Below are positions 48,663 through 62,031 of a DNA stretch of 64,000 bases, one piece after another. The stretch covers positions 100,049 through 164,048 of the forward strand of contig NZ_NCVK01000018.1 in NCBI RefSeq assembly GCF_002096845.1. The letters are read 5' to 3'. The notes beneath the pieces are model-generated. The model was not told where the DNA came from and ran no database searches. It saw only the letters and a list, made by a program, of their open reading frames with translations. Source of the DNA: Streptococcus mitis. Its GTDB lineage: Bacteria > Bacillota > Bacilli > Lactobacillales > Streptococcaceae. Made by a program: the position numbers and the translations under genes. Positions within the stretch are counted from its first letter, which is position 1. Every line of letters starts with the position of its first letter.

Positions 48663-49289
48663 CTATCCTTCCAATGAAACAATCTTAACCTGATTTATAT
48701 AAAAATTCTCGTCACATTGCCATAAAACCTCAGCCATATTTTTGTAAGAAATGGATTTATCGTTATCTGCTCTAATCGTAAGATTATAACCACTTTCATT
48801 CCTATCCATGTCAATATTTAGATTGTAAAATCCCTTCTGTTCAATGAGAATATCCAAGGTATCTATTGAAGGTTTATTGGTTACAAATCCAGTCATTCTT
48901 ATATGATAATGAGTATCGCTTTTCAAAAATTTGGAGCTACTTTTCTGAACAAGGACAACAATTAGACTACAAAATAAACCTAGAAAAGCAAAACCTGCCC
49001 CAATTGCCATCCCAATACCTGCAGTTGCCCAAATACCAGCTGCTGTGGTGATACCACTGATTTTTTTATCCCTCATGAAAATAATACCACCACCAATGAA
49101 ACTAATTCCACTGACAATTTGGGTCGCAACCCTAGAAGTATCATAATTAGGCGTATCCAAGAAGGCTTCTTTTGATAAAATCATCATTAAAGTTGCAGTT
49201 AAGGCAACCAAAATATAAGTCTTTCTCCCGGCCTGCTTGTGCTTAGACTTTCTTTCATAGCCAATGATAAAACCAGAAAAACAAGACAA
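48663..49289 (-). CDS. MgtC/SapB family membrane protein
   Basis: 208 residues as opened at TTG 49289. The MgtC domain shows FSGFIIGYERKSKHKQAGRKTYILVALTATLMM, RVATQIVSGISFIGGGIIF and GITTAAGIWATAGIGMAIGAG; the C-terminal part is a small ACT-like domain. The TTG start cuts into the first membrane helix. The same frame continues 18 codons upstream (LDTIALPIEVRHLILILL) to ATA at 49343, five bases after a perfect AGGAGG, with no ATG, GTG or TTG at that place. So the natural start is probably near 49343 but has lost or lacks a standard codon. The family affects membrane potential and magnesium stress. Confidence 0.8.
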   Translation of the reverse strand: MSCFSGFIIGYERKSKHKQAGRKTYILVALTATLMMILSKEAFLDTPNYDTSRVATQIVSGISFIGGGIIFMRDKKISGITTAAGIWATAGIGMAIGAGFAFLGLFCSLIVVLVQKSSSKFLKSDTHYHIRMTGFVTNKPSIDTLDILIEQKGFYNLNIDMDRNESGYNLTIRADNDKSISYKNMAEVLWQCDENFYINQVKIVSLEG

Positions 49290-49413
49290 TAAAATGAGAA
49301 TAAGGTGTCGGACTTCAATAGGTAGAGCTATCGTATCAAGTATTATTTCCCTCCTATGTCACTCATAATTTTATATTATAATCCTAGTTATAACTTTTTT
49401 CAAGAGAATATAT

Positions 49414-49566
49414 TATACTCTTCGAAAATCAAATTCAAACCACGTCAACGTCGCCTTGCCATATATATGTGACTGACTTCGTCAGTCTTATCTACAACCT
49501 CAAAACAGTGTTTTGAGCAGCCTGTGGCTAGTTTTCTATTTTACTCTTTGATTTTCATTGAGTATT
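49414..49566 (+). repeat. BOX element, full-length A-B-C form
   Basis: 153 bp, same orientation and layout as the copy at 37774, with the internal boxA segment retained. Ends are ATACTCTTCGAAAATC and GATTTTCATTGAGTAT. It fills most of the 306-base gap between the MgtC/SapB gene start and the TPR gene terminator. Confidence 0.88.
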
Positions 49567-49596
49567 AGTTAAAAACAATACATTTTAAAAACAAAA

Positions 49597-49630
49597 AACC
49601 GCAGTTATCCTCTAGTAATAACTTGCAGTT
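49597..49630 (-). terminator. Terminator of the AI-2E/TPR operon
   Basis: On the minus strand AACTGCAAGTTAT pairs with ATAACTGCGGTT (12 pairs with one bulge), followed by TTTT. Confidence 0.8.
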
Positions 49631-49649
49631 TTCTGTAACTAATGGATTC

Positions 49650-50879
49650 TTACAATGTCTCAAACAATTCTTGCATTTGCACATCATCTGGAACTAGTTT
49701 TAAGTAAGCTTGGGCATTGACTTTGGCTTCCTCAAAGTAGCCCAATTCACGCAAGAGATAGATATAGTGTTCCAGAAACTCTGGATTGTCCTTTAAATCT
49801 CCTGCCAACTCTTGGTAAAGCTCATAGGCAGTATCCAAATCGTCCATTTCCTGATAGGAACGAGCAATCATCCACTTGGTCAAGAGATTTTCTGGCTCCT
49901 CACTTTGCAAGTCTAGAATGTCCTCATAACGTTCCTGTTCTAGATAAATAGTTGCTAGACGGAGTAAGATTTCTTCCGTATCCTCAGCATCTTCTTTAGC
50001 AATAAGGAGGTAGTTCTCTGCACCACTAGCATCATGCAATTCATAAGAAAATTGTGAAGCAGCCAGTAAGAGACGAGTTTCAAAAGGATTTTTCTCTAAG
50101 CCTTGCTTAGCGATACGCAGGGCTTCTTGAACTTGATGTTCCTTATGCAAGGCCTGACTATAACCATACTCATAGCCTTCAAAGTCAGGAGAAATGGTAT
50201 CAAGCTGCTTAAAGTAGAGGACAGCCTTTTGGTATTCTTCTCGATCAAAGTAAAGACTAGCCAACTCAAAAGCTGTTAGGTCATCGTATTCTAACTCCAA
50301 GGCTTTTTCTAAAAACTCTGTGGCCGTTTCAAATTTCCCCAACTGTGCATAGGCAAAGCCAATCCGCTGATAGGTAGAAATGCCTGTTTGCTCATAAATA
50401 GTACGATTATCTAACTGGGCATAGCCTTGAATAGCTTCTTGGTAATTTTCCAACTCACTATCCAACTCTGCTAAACCCAATATCAAGAGAGGATCCTCTG
50501 AGTAGGTCAAAGCCTCCAGCAGTTTCTCACGCGCTACATCTGTCAAACCTTCCATCTGGTAAAGGTCTGCCTTAAGAGCCAAAGCCGAAACATACCAGTC
50601 ACTGTCAGCTTGGATTTCCTCAAGATAAGCAAAGGCTTCTTCGATTTGACCATCCTCGCTAGCAATAGCTGCTAGATTAAGATTAACCTCTGGGAAATCC
50701 CCTACAATTTTCAGGTAAATTTCCTTGGCCTGAGGATAAAAACCAATCCCTTCAAGATAAGTTGCCAACTCATACAGAAGGTCATTTGGATCATTTTCTA
50801 AAGCTTTAACGAAATAGTGCTCTGCCTTAACTAAATCTTGCTCTTCCAAAGCCTGTAACATCTGTTGACTATTGTTCAC
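49650..50879 (-). CDS. Tetratricopeptide repeat protein
   Basis: 409 residues, acidic and almost entirely made of about ten TPR units, for example AYLEEIQADSDWYVSALALKADLYQMEG and IGFAYAQLGKFETATEFLEKALELEYDD. No signal peptide or membrane segment is visible. TPR proteins act as scaffolds; the partner is unknown. It overlaps the AI-2E family gene upstream by 11 bases, so a functional link to that membrane protein is likely. Confidence 0.88.
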   Translation of the reverse strand: MNNSQQMLQALEEQDLVKAEHYFVKALENDPNDLLYELATYLEGIGFYPQAKEIYLKIVGDFPEVNLNLAAIASEDGQIEEAFAYLEEIQADSDWYVSALALKADLYQMEGLTDVAREKLLEALTYSEDPLLILGLAELDSELENYQEAIQGYAQLDNRTIYEQTGISTYQRIGFAYAQLGKFETATEFLEKALELEYDDLTAFELASLYFDREEYQKAVLYFKQLDTISPDFEGYEYGYSQALHKEHQVQEALRIAKQGLEKNPFETRLLLAASQFSYELHDASGAENYLLIAKEDAEDTEEILLRLATIYLEQERYEDILDLQSEEPENLLTKWMIARSYQEMDDLDTAYELYQELAGDLKDNPEFLEHYIYLLRELGYFEEAKVNAQAYLKLVPDDVQMQELFETL

Positions 50880-52035
50880 TCTTGACTTCCTCTCCCTCTA
50901 GTTCATATAGGCCACTAACTACCTTATACCATTCAAAAATCGCTGAAATGACAACTTTTGCAGAGGCATAAACCGGAATACCGAGCAAGACTCCCCAGAT
51001 ACCAAACATGGATCCTGAAGTTAACAAAACAAAGAGAACATTAATGGGATGGATGTTTAATTGGCTTCCCAAAATCAGTGGCGAAACAAAACGGCCTTCA
51101 ATAGTTTGTTCTACGATAAAGACAATCACCACTTTCAAAAGCATGACTGGCCCAGCAATCAAGCCCAATACTAAGGCAGGAAGCATGGCTAGGAAACTAC
51201 CAAGATAAGGAACCAGATTTAAAATACCAGCAGTAACACCCAGCGTAACCGCATAACGTAGACCGATAATCTTGAAGAATATGATAAACATTACTGCTAC
51301 AATAATAGCTACTGTTACTTGCCCTCTAACATAGTTGGACAACTGTTGATTCACATCTGACAAAACCTGTCCTACAGGTTCCTTCAATTTCGTCGGCATG
51401 AATTGGGTCAAATAGTTTCGCAAGCCTTTCCCATCACGCAAGAGATAAAAGAGCATGAAAGGAACGATAATCAAAGCAACAATCACTTGAGAAGTTCCGC
51501 TAATAAAGGCGCTCACCCAGTTGACTGCCTGAGAAGAAACTTTACTTGCCCAAACTGTAGCCTGACTAGAGAAGTTTGTCAAAACTTGTTCTAACTGAAG
51601 CCTGAAATCATCTGGTAAATGCTTGGTTACCAAATCATTAATAACCCTGTCAGCATCTTCTAGGTAGATTGGTACATTTCTTGCAAATGTTAAGACCTGA
51701 CGTTGCAGATTTGGAATAGCTACTGCCAAGCCCCAAATGATAAAGAGAGCGATGATGACAAAGACAATAGTGATAGCTATAACACGATTAACCTTATTCT
51801 TCTCCATCCAATCAACAATAGGATTCAACAAATAATATAGCAGACCAGACAGAATGACTGGTAACATCACAACTGCCAAAAAGTCCAAAACAGGTGAAAA
51901 TAGAAAACTAATCTTACTTAAAATAAAAAGATTCAGTCCCAATAACAAGGTTACTAAGAATACCGTAATGGCCTTGTTATCCAAAAACCACTTGAAAAAC
52001 CAAGATAGGCTAAAATGTTTCTCTTTTTGCTCCAT
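50869..52035 (-). CDS. AI-2E family transporter
   Basis: 388 residues with eight predicted membrane segments, such as ITVFLVTLLLGLNLFILSKI and FLAVVMLPVILSGLLYYLLNPIVDWMEK. The last half holds the conserved GLRYAVTLGVTAGILNLVPYLGSFLAMLPALVLGL block. Members include TqsA but also sodium/proton antiporters, so the substrate is open. First gene of a two-gene operon with the TPR gene. Confidence 0.88.
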   Translation of the reverse strand: MEQKEKHFSLSWFFKWFLDNKAITVFLVTLLLGLNLFILSKISFLFSPVLDFLAVVMLPVILSGLLYYLLNPIVDWMEKNKVNRVIAITIVFVIIALFIIWGLAVAIPNLQRQVLTFARNVPIYLEDADRVINDLVTKHLPDDFRLQLEQVLTNFSSQATVWASKVSSQAVNWVSAFISGTSQVIVALIIVPFMLFYLLRDGKGLRNYLTQFMPTKLKEPVGQVLSDVNQQLSNYVRGQVTVAIIVAVMFIIFFKIIGLRYAVTLGVTAGILNLVPYLGSFLAMLPALVLGLIAGPVMLLKVVIVFIVEQTIEGRFVSPLILGSQLNIHPINVLFVLLTSGSMFGIWGVLLGIPVYASAKVVISAIFEWYKVVSGLYELEGEEVKSEQ

Positions 52036-52123
52036 AAATACTTCCTTTCTTTTGTCCTTCCATTATATCATTTTCAAATAAAAATAACTCTTTTTTAAAG
52101 TGCTTACATAAAGTTTAAACAAA

Positions 52124-52148
52124 AATCCCCTCAAAAGAGGAGATTCAA
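52124..52148 (-). terminator. Terminator of the oligopeptide-binding protein gene
   Basis: On the minus strand AATCTCCTC pairs with GAGGGGATT around TTTT (9 pairs, one G-T), followed by TTTTT. Confidence 0.8.
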
Positions 52149-54131
52149 TTATTCTTGAATATGACGGTCTAAGTTCTTCTGATAATCAGCGTTTGATTTG
52201 GCTTTTTCATCAGCAAATTTCTTGCGGAACTCATCCATTTCTTTAGTAGTGACAATCTTATCTTGGAGTTTAAGATATTTATAGCTAAGTTCACCGGTCT
52301 TATCACCTACCCAACCATAGGCACCTGTTCCAAGAACTTTCTTCGTTACGAGCATTTGGGCACCGTTTGATTGTACAGGAATAACCAAGGCATTATCTGT
52401 TAACCAAGCTTGAGCTTTGGCATATTTGGCATATCGTTTTTCAAGATTTGTTTTCTCACTATTAGCATCAGTAATTAACTCTTTAAACTTATCTAAGCCA
52501 ACAGCTTTGATTACTGAACTGTCTTTACCTGGTGTTACACCTAAGGAACTAAGAAGATTTGGTCCAGATGTTGGATCAAATATATCTAGATAAGTTGAAG
52601 GATCTGCGTAATCAGGTGACCATCCACTATTTACATTAATATCCCAGTCAGTATTAGTATTAGAAGTAGCTAGAACTGTCATACTTGACAATTCATCGTC
52701 AGAAACTTGTTGAATATCAACTACAACATTGTCTACTCCAATAGCTTCCTCGATGGATTGTTTATAAGATTGAGCTTGACGCACAAAATCTGGACGAGTA
52801 GAAGATACTGGAATATCTAAATGAATAGGGAACTGTACTCCATCAGCTTGAAGAGTTTTCTTAGCAGCTTCCAATTTAGCTTTAGCCTTATCTACATTAT
52901 GAAGTGAATCCTGGGCATCATCAAGACTAACATCTTTCCAGACATTATCCAATTTATCCAATTCTGTCTTAGTAACTTGACCAAATGTTTGATCCCCTAC
53001 TTGTACAAAGGTTGGAGGAGTGAAACTTGTCCGTAACTTACGAGGTGCTACTTCGTCCCCAAATACTTGAGAGATTCCTGCTTTACGATCTATAGCAAAA
53101 GCCAAGGATTGACGGAAATCTTTGTTCAGCAAAGCCTTCTTAGTAGATGATTTTTCTGCATCACTTGTTTTAGCGGTGTGATTGTAGGCAACACGGTCAA
53201 TATTCGTCGAAATATAGAAAGTCGTTCCTTGTTGTTGACTATAAATAATGTTATCTTTGTATTTTTCTTTTAGCCGTTCATAGTTAGCAGAGTTTTTAAA
53301 GAGAGGTGCTGCAGGATAATTTCCTTCATCAAAACCACGTCCAAGAGAGTCTGCGTCCTGACCATCAAAGTAAGACAACTTAATATCATCAATAAAGACA
53401 TTTTGTTTATCCCAATAGTTTTGGTTTTTAGTCATTTCAATAGAAGATTTAGATGTAAGACCTTTTAGAAGATAAGCCCCATTGTATAGAATGCTTGTTA
53501 CATCAGTCGCCTTACCAAAGTCATCTCCTTTAGAAGCTAAAAAGTTTTCGCTAACAGGAGCAAGAACTCCCATTGTTGTCTTCGAATTCCAGAAAGATTC
53601 TGGATTGTTTAAAGTATAGACTACAGTATAATCGTCTGTTGCTTTTACACCAACAGTAGAAAAATCCGTTGTTTTCCCATTTACATAGTCATCCAATCCT
53701 TTGATAGAATCCTGTACAAGATAAAGTGCTTCTGATTTCTTGTCAGCTGCGTGTTTTAAACCAGTTACAAAGTCTTGAGCCTTAACTTCTCCATACTCTT
53801 CTCCTTCATTGGTATACCACTTGATACCCTTACGAATTTTATAGGTATAGGTCAAACCATCTTTGGAAACAGTCCAATCTTCTGCAACTGATGGTACTAG
53901 ATTCCCGTATTGATCATTTTCTAGTAGTCCATCAATGACATTACCAGTAATCTGTTTTGTAGAATTTTTCCCCGAAACTGTATAATCCAGAGTCGCAGGA
54001 TCTGATGAAAATACATAGGAATAAGTAACTGGTTTAGTTGCTTCTTTATTCCCATTACCAGATGAACAAGCTGCTAGAACAGCTGCTGAGAGTACAGCAA
54101 CTCCAGCTGCTAAGAAAACACGTTTTTTCAT
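52149..54131 (-). CDS. Oligopeptide ABC transporter substrate-binding lipoprotein (AliA/AliB-like)
   Basis: 660 residues from ATG 54131, which has AAGGAG in front; an upstream in-frame start lies in the promoter. The lipoprotein signal MKKRVFLAAGVAVLSAAVLA ends at Cys23 in a LAAC lipobox. The SBP_bac_5 fold follows (YSYVFSSDPATLDYTVSGKN, FIDDIKLSYFDGQDADS). In pneumococcus AliA, AliB and AmiA are orphan or operon-linked receptors for the Ami permease. No permease genes adjoin it, so it is an orphan Ali receptor. I cannot distinguish AliA from AliB with certainty. Confidence 0.92.
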   Translation of the reverse strand: MKKRVFLAAGVAVLSAAVLAACSSGNGNKEATKPVTYSYVFSSDPATLDYTVSGKNSTKQITGNVIDGLLENDQYGNLVPSVAEDWTVSKDGLTYTYKIRKGIKWYTNEGEEYGEVKAQDFVTGLKHAADKKSEALYLVQDSIKGLDDYVNGKTTDFSTVGVKATDDYTVVYTLNNPESFWNSKTTMGVLAPVSENFLASKGDDFGKATDVTSILYNGAYLLKGLTSKSSIEMTKNQNYWDKQNVFIDDIKLSYFDGQDADSLGRGFDEGNYPAAPLFKNSANYERLKEKYKDNIIYSQQQGTTFYISTNIDRVAYNHTAKTSDAEKSSTKKALLNKDFRQSLAFAIDRKAGISQVFGDEVAPRKLRTSFTPPTFVQVGDQTFGQVTKTELDKLDNVWKDVSLDDAQDSLHNVDKAKAKLEAAKKTLQADGVQFPIHLDIPVSSTRPDFVRQAQSYKQSIEEAIGVDNVVVDIQQVSDDELSSMTVLATSNTNTDWDINVNSGWSPDYADPSTYLDIFDPTSGPNLLSSLGVTPGKDSSVIKAVGLDKFKELITDANSEKTNLEKRYAKYAKAQAWLTDNALVIPVQSNGAQMLVTKKVLGTGAYGWVGDKTGELSYKYLKLQDKIVTTKEMDEFRKKFADEKAKSNADYQKNLDRHIQE

Positions 54132-54161
54132 AAAAAACTCCTTTGCAATTTGTATAGGATT

Positions 54162-54189
54162 ATTATAGCACTTTTCAAAAGGAAAGCAA
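54162..54189 (-). promoter_or_regulatory. Promoter of the Ali-like lipoprotein gene
   Basis: On the minus strand TTGCTT (54184-54189) and TATAAT (54162-54167) are 16 bases apart. Confidence 0.75.
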
Positions 54190-54264
54190 TACAAAATCAG
54201 ATTAAATTTGATATTTTATTATATGCATTTATATGTTATAGAGTTCCTCCAACTACAATTTTTG

Positions 54265-54273
54265 TGATATAAT
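54265..54273 (+). promoter_or_regulatory. Extended -10 promoter of the lactonase gene
   Basis: TGATATAAT (hexamer 54268-54273) with no recognisable -35, 28 bases upstream of ATG 54302, which is preceded by AGAGGT. Confidence 0.65.
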
Positions 54274-54301
54274 AGTCTTATCTTTATGTAGAGGTAAAGT
54301 T

Positions 54302-55315
54302 ATGAAAGAAACTGTTTATTTTGGAACTTATACACGTCGTACTTCCCAAGGGATTTACAAGGCAGACTTCGATACAGAAACTGGTCAGCTTTCAAATCTA
54401 GAACTCTTTGCACCTGAACCAAGTCCGACCTATCTTGCCTTTGACCAAGACCAACATCTATATACAGTTGGTAGTCAAGAAGATAAGGGAGGAATTGCAG
54501 CCTATCAAACTGACGGGACTTTATTAAATCATGTCGTGGAAGAAGGAGCTCCCCACTGTTATGTTGCCGTTGATGAAAAGCGTGATTTGGTCTATGCAGC
54601 CAACTACCATAAAGGACAGGTCCTTGTTTATAAACGTCAGGAAGATGGTCGTCTTCTACTTAGTGATATAGATCAACATAATGGCCAAGGTCCACATGAA
54701 AACCAAGCTTCGCCCCATGTTCACTTTACAGACTTAACACCTGACCACTATCTAGTGACCTGCGACTTAGGTACTGACCAAGTCATCACTTATGATCTTG
54801 ATTCAGAAGGAAAATTATCTAAGCTCTATACCTATCATAGCCAGCCAGGAGCAGGCTCACGCCATATCATTTTCCATAACCACTATAAAATCGCTTATCT
54901 GATTTGTGAACTCAATAGCACTATCGAGGTTCTAATCTACGATGGTGTTGGCGAATTTGAACGCATGCAAGTCATTTCAACTCTACCAGATGGTTATGAA
55001 GGCTTTAATGGTACTGCTGCTATTCGTCTCTCTAAAGACGGTAAATACCTCTACGCTTCTAACCGTGGCCATGATTCTATCGCAGTATATACAATCCTTG
55101 CGGACGGTAGCTTAGAGTTGTTAGAAATCGTTCCGACACATGGTCAGACTCCACGTGATTTTGATTTGACACCAGACCAAGAATTTGTCATTGCTGTCCA
55201 TCAAGACTCTGACAATGCAACCGTTTTTAAACGCAATCCTGAAACTGGTCGTCTAGCAGAACTTTCCAACGACTTCCATGTTCCAGAAGCGGTCTGCATC
55301 AGTTTTGCCCCTTAA
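54302..55315 (+). CDS. pgl: Lactonase family protein, probable 6-phosphogluconolactonase
   Basis: 337 residues folding as a seven-bladed propeller: repeats such as DKGGIAAYQTDG, DLVYAANYHKGQVLVY, CDLGTDQVITYDL and GKYLYASNRGHDSIAVY. The closest named relative is YbhE-type Pgl, which would hydrolyse the product of Zwf. The sole plus-strand gene in this part, it has an extended -10 promoter and a terminator shared with atpC. Confidence 0.88.
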   Translation: MKETVYFGTYTRRTSQGIYKADFDTETGQLSNLELFAPEPSPTYLAFDQDQHLYTVGSQEDKGGIAAYQTDGTLLNHVVEEGAPHCYVAVDEKRDLVYAANYHKGQVLVYKRQEDGRLLLSDIDQHNGQGPHENQASPHVHFTDLTPDHYLVTCDLGTDQVITYDLDSEGKLSKLYTYHSQPGAGSRHIIFHNHYKIAYLICELNSTIEVLIYDGVGEFERMQVISTLPDGYEGFNGTAAIRLSKDGKYLYASNRGHDSIAVYTILADGSLELLEIVPTHGQTPRDFDLTPDQEFVIAVHQDSDNATVFKRNPETGRLAELSNDFHVPEAVCISFAP

Positions 55316-55323
55316 GAAAAAAT

Positions 55324-55358
55324 AAAAAATGAACTTGGTAACTCAAGTTCATTTTTTT
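55324..55358. terminator. Bidirectional terminator between pgl and atpC
   Basis: A long stem (AAAAAATGAACTTG with CAAGTTCATTTTTT) and a 7-base loop, with A-run before and T-run after, serving both convergent units. Confidence 0.9.
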
Positions 55359-55359
55359 C

Positions 55360-55779
55360 TTATAGTCTTTTTCCGACATTAATCCGGTTAATGGCACGTT
55401 GCAAAGCAATCTTAGCACGACGTTCTTGGTCAATCAAGTTTTTATCTTGTGCTTCTTCAATTTCACGCTCTGCTCGAAGCTTGGCACGTTCTGCACGACT
55501 GATATCGATATCACGAGCACGTTCTGCAGAATCCGCAACGATTGTGATGGTATTATTGGCAATTTCAATAACGCCTCCGTTTACTGCAATCCAGTTCACG
55601 TGATCTTCATCATCAATACGCTTTACCTTTACTTCATCAACTGCTAAAACCGCAATCATATTTTCATGTCGTGGCAAGATCCCCATCTCACCATCCAGAG
55701 TTCGAACCGATACATAGCTGGCATGGTGATCATAGACGAGACCATCTGGTGTCACGATCTGGACAGTTAACTGAGCCAT
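55360..55779 (-). CDS. atpC: F1F0 ATP synthase epsilon subunit
   Basis: 139 residues. The N-terminal beta sandwich ([37 protein letters not shown]) is followed by a helical hairpin ([23 protein letters not shown]). It is part of the central stalk and limits ATP hydrolysis. Last gene of the operon, 10 bases after atpD. Confidence 0.97.
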   Translation of the reverse strand: MAQLTVQIVTPDGLVYDHHASYVSVRTLDGEMGILPRHENMIAVLAVDEVKVKRIDDEDHVNWIAVNGGVIEIANNTITIVADSAERARDIDISRAERAKLRAEREIEEAQDKNLIDQERRAKIALQRAINRINVGKRL

Positions 55780-55789
55780 AGATCACCTC

Positions 55790-57205
<1,416 letters not shown>

Positions 57206-57250
57206 CTATTCTATATAAGATACTGTCGGTTCCTAGCTCAACTAGGTCCT

Positions 57251-57365
57251 AATACTCTTCGAAAATCTCTTCAAACCACGTCAGCTCTATCTGCAACCTC
57301 AAAACAATGTTTTGAGCAGCCTGCGGCTAGCTTCCTAGTTTGCTCTTTGATTTTCATTGAGTATA
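57251..57365 (+). repeat. BOX-type repeat, short form, inside the ATPase operon
   Basis: 113-115 bp, with both BOX ends intact. Compared with the long copies it lacks about 39 bases between two CGTCAG motifs, as if deleted between short direct repeats. It occupies most of the 199 bases between atpG and atpD, which are otherwise co-transcribed. The operon's minus-strand transcript contains its complement and would fold into a long hairpin. Confidence 0.88.
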
Positions 57366-57395
57366 AGTTCATTTTCATACGAGCTGGACTAGAGC

Positions 57396-58274
57396 CTATT
57401 CTAAGGCACTAGCTCCTGCTACGATTTCTGTAATTTCTTGTGTAATCGCCGCCTGTCTGGCACGGTTATACTGAATTGTCAAATCATTGATGACTTTCTT
57501 AGCATTATCTGTCGCTGTTTGCATGGCTGTCATACCGGCAGCATTTTCAGCTGTCTTGGCATCGATAATAGCCCCGTAAATCATACTTTCTGCAAACTGA
57601 GGCAACAACTGCTCCAAAATTTCTTCTCGGCCTGTCTCCAATTCAAAAGTCAAGCTGTAGTCTTCATCCGCTTCATTTGGATCCAAGTCAACAATCGGAA
57701 GCATTTGTTCCACACGCATTTGACTGGTTAGTGTGTTGACATGGTGGTTGTAACAGACATAGAGCTCATCAAAAAGTTCATTTTGATACATTTCAACAGT
57801 TTTTGAAATAATCTTACGAACTTCATCAAAGCTAGGTTGGTCTGCCAAGCCACGTAGTTCATAAAGTGGTTGAATACCACGAGCTTTAAAGAAATCAGCT
57901 CCCATTCCACCAATACAGATCATTTCAAAACCTGTACCATCTGGATGGTATTCTTCCTTCAACTCCATAACAGCTTTCAAAATAGAAGAATTATAACCTC
58001 CAACCAAACCGCGGTCTGAAGTAATGACGATATAGCCTGTCTTCTTAACTGGACGGCTAATCAACATCGGATTGGTTGAGCCACCAGCTCCATTACCATG
58101 AAGGATATCTGTCAAGAGCTTGCGAACTTTTTGAGCGTATACTTGGAAGTTACGAGCTGCTTCTTCAGAGCGACCTAGCTTAGCAGCCGATACCATTTGC
58201 ATGGCATTAGTGATTTGACTCGTATTTTTTGTTGAGGCGATTTTTGTTTTAATATCATTTAGAGATACTGCCAT
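57396..58274 (-). CDS. atpG: F1F0 ATP synthase gamma subunit
   Basis: 292 residues. The rotor shaft: N-terminal helix [28 protein letters not shown] and C-terminal helix [32 protein letters not shown]. It follows atpA by 15 bases. The BOX repeat lies after it. Confidence 0.97.
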   Translation of the reverse strand: MAVSLNDIKTKIASTKNTSQITNAMQMVSAAKLGRSEEAARNFQVYAQKVRKLLTDILHGNGAGGSTNPMLISRPVKKTGYIVITSDRGLVGGYNSSILKAVMELKEEYHPDGTGFEMICIGGMGADFFKARGIQPLYELRGLADQPSFDEVRKIISKTVEMYQNELFDELYVCYNHHVNTLTSQMRVEQMLPIVDLDPNEADEDYSLTFELETGREEILEQLLPQFAESMIYGAIIDAKTAENAAGMTAMQTATDNAKKVINDLTIQYNRARQAAITQEITEIVAGASALE

Positions 58275-58289
58275 CTGACACCTCTATTC

Positions 58290-60345
<2,056 letters not shown>

Positions 60346-60346
<1 letters not shown>

Positions 60347-60840
60347 TAAGCTTCTCCTAGCTGATCGATATACTGATCAATGAGTTCTTTATGGGCATGA
60401 CCGTCAAGGTTTTGTGAGATGATTTTACCAGCCAAGCTGATTGTCAAATCTGCTACCTCACCCTTAACGCTTTGTAAAGCTTCAGCTTTGTTTTGAGCAA
60501 TTTCTTGGTTTGCTTTTTCTTTTAAGCGTCCTGCTTCTAGTTTAGCATCTGCTAAAATACTAGCCTTACTTTTCTCAGCTGTTTCTTTCGCATTCTCAAT
60601 GATTGTCTTAGCTTCTTTACGGCTACCAGCCAATTCATCTTCGCGTTTTTGAGCCAATACTTCTGCTTTTTGACGTGCTTCTTCAGCTCTGTCAATATCT
60701 GAAGCAATTTTTTCAGCTCTTTCTTCGAAAATGCCTGTAATATTAGACCATGCAAATTTTTTAATCAAGACTAGCAAAAGGATAAAAGAGCCAGCGATTA
60801 AAATAAAATTACCAATTAATTCACCTACTGTTACGTGCAT
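60346..60840 (-). CDS. atpF: F1F0 ATP synthase b subunit
   Basis: 164 residues. One N-terminal membrane helix ([22 protein letters not shown]), then a long charged coiled coil ([26 protein letters not shown]). The dimer forms the peripheral stalk. It lies 13 bases after atpB. Confidence 0.96.
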
Positions 60841-60853
60841 CAGTTACTCCTTT

Positions 60854-61567
60854 CTACTCTTCATCATTAATTTTATTTCCTAGGTACATAGAGGATAATA
60901 GTGTAAAGACATAGGCCTGTACACAAGAAATGAACACGGAAAATGCAGTCCAAACTAAGTTTGTCCCAAATGCGATTGGATACCAAAAAATAGCCTGATG
61001 TGAAAGTAAGAGAAGCAAGCTTGTCATTACTTCACCTGCAAAGATATTCCCAAAAATCCGCAAAGCAAGAGAAAGGAAATTCGTGACTTCTTCAAGTAGA
61101 TTCATCGGTGTCATAAATGCAGGAGTTACAAAACCTTTTAGGTATTGTTTAATCCCACGACGACGAATCCCCTCAATATGCGCCATCACAATAATACAGA
61201 AAGACAAGACAAGGTCAAATGAAAGATTTGCAGTTGGCGATGTCCAAAGGTTTGTTCCATCTGTTGTTTGAAGTTTAGCCATCAAACCAAGATTATTGGC
61301 GATGACCATAAAAAGAAATAAACATAAGTAAAAGAGTGAGTAATCTTTCATGTAGTGGGAACCAAGGTTAGGTTCTGTAAATCCAATTACAAAATCATAG
61401 AGATACTCTAGTACATTTTGTTTACCTTTGGGTTTCAAGGTCATATTCCGACTTGCCCAATAGATAAATGTAAAAATCAGAAACACAGACAGCAAAGTCA
61501 AGGCTGTCAAAGTTAAATCAAAGGTAACAGGACCAATATTGATGGTTGGATTGATACTTTCTTCCAT
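60854..61567 (-). CDS. atpB: F1F0 ATP synthase a subunit
   Basis: 237 residues with five or six membrane helices. The half-channel arginine lies in [18 protein letters not shown], and the C-terminal helix [21 protein letters not shown] carries the conserved glutamine. It forms the proton path with the c ring. Confidence 0.97.
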   Translation of the reverse strand: MEESINPTINIGPVTFDLTLTALTLLSVFLIFTFIYWASRNMTLKPKGKQNVLEYLYDFVIGFTEPNLGSHYMKDYSLFYLCLFLFMVIANNLGLMAKLQTTDGTNLWTSPTANLSFDLVLSFCIIVMAHIEGIRRRGIKQYLKGFVTPAFMTPMNLLEEVTNFLSLALRIFGNIFAGEVMTSLLLLLSHQAIFWYPIAFGTNLVWTAFSVFISCVQAYVFTLLSSMYLGNKINDEE

Positions 61568-61599
61568 CTAACATTCTCCCTTCTCCAATTTATATTTCG

Positions 61600-61800
61600 T
61601 TATTTAATAATAAATGAGAAGACAAGAGTTACGAAGAAAGTTCCTTCAATAAAGGCAACCCCTAAAAACATCAAACTACGAAACTCAGCGATAATATCTG
61701 GTTGGCGAGCTACTGATTTCAACAAACCATTCATCAACATACCCTCACCAAGAGACACACCCATACAGGCAAGACATAGACCGAAAAATGTTAAATTCAT
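61600..61800 (-). CDS. atpE: F1F0 ATP synthase c subunit
   Basis: 66 residues, two membrane helices. The essential carboxylate is a glutamate in [13 protein letters not shown]; the polar loop is KSVARQPD. This is the subunit targeted by optochin in pneumococcus, where changes near this glutamate give resistance. First gene of the operon, with a strong ribosome site (AAGGAG) and its own promoter. Confidence 0.97.
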   Translation of the reverse strand: MNLTFFGLCLACMGVSLGEGMLMNGLLKSVARQPDIIAEFRSLMFLGVAFIEGTFFVTLVFSFIIK

Positions 61801-61835
61801 GACGAATTCTCCTTTTAATTAAAATTTACTTACTT

Positions 61836-61864
61836 AGTTTAGTCCTAAAAATTGGATTTGTCAA
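61836..61864 (-). promoter_or_regulatory. ATP synthase operon promoter
   Basis: On the minus strand TTGACA (61859-61864) and TAAACT (61836-61841) are 17 bases apart, upstream of atpE. In the 346-base gap 61801-62146 the only other structure I see is the hairpin at 62032. Confidence 0.85.
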
Positions 61865-62031
61865 CTTTTTACTAACATTGAAAGCGTTTAATGAAAATTA
61901 TTTACAATTTCACTATTTTTGAGTCTATTATATAGAAAACTTTGGAAAAAATTTGTAATAAATACAACTTTTATCAAGACCTTTCTGAAAAATATTGAAA
62001 AGATGCTGGGTAAAAAGGCTTGAAAATCAAA

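Noticed and set aside
48484..48693. 69-codon plus-strand open frame between glpF and the MgtC/SapB gene
   Set aside because: No ribosome site, hydrophobic AT-rich noise, and overlaps the end of the MgtC/SapB gene.
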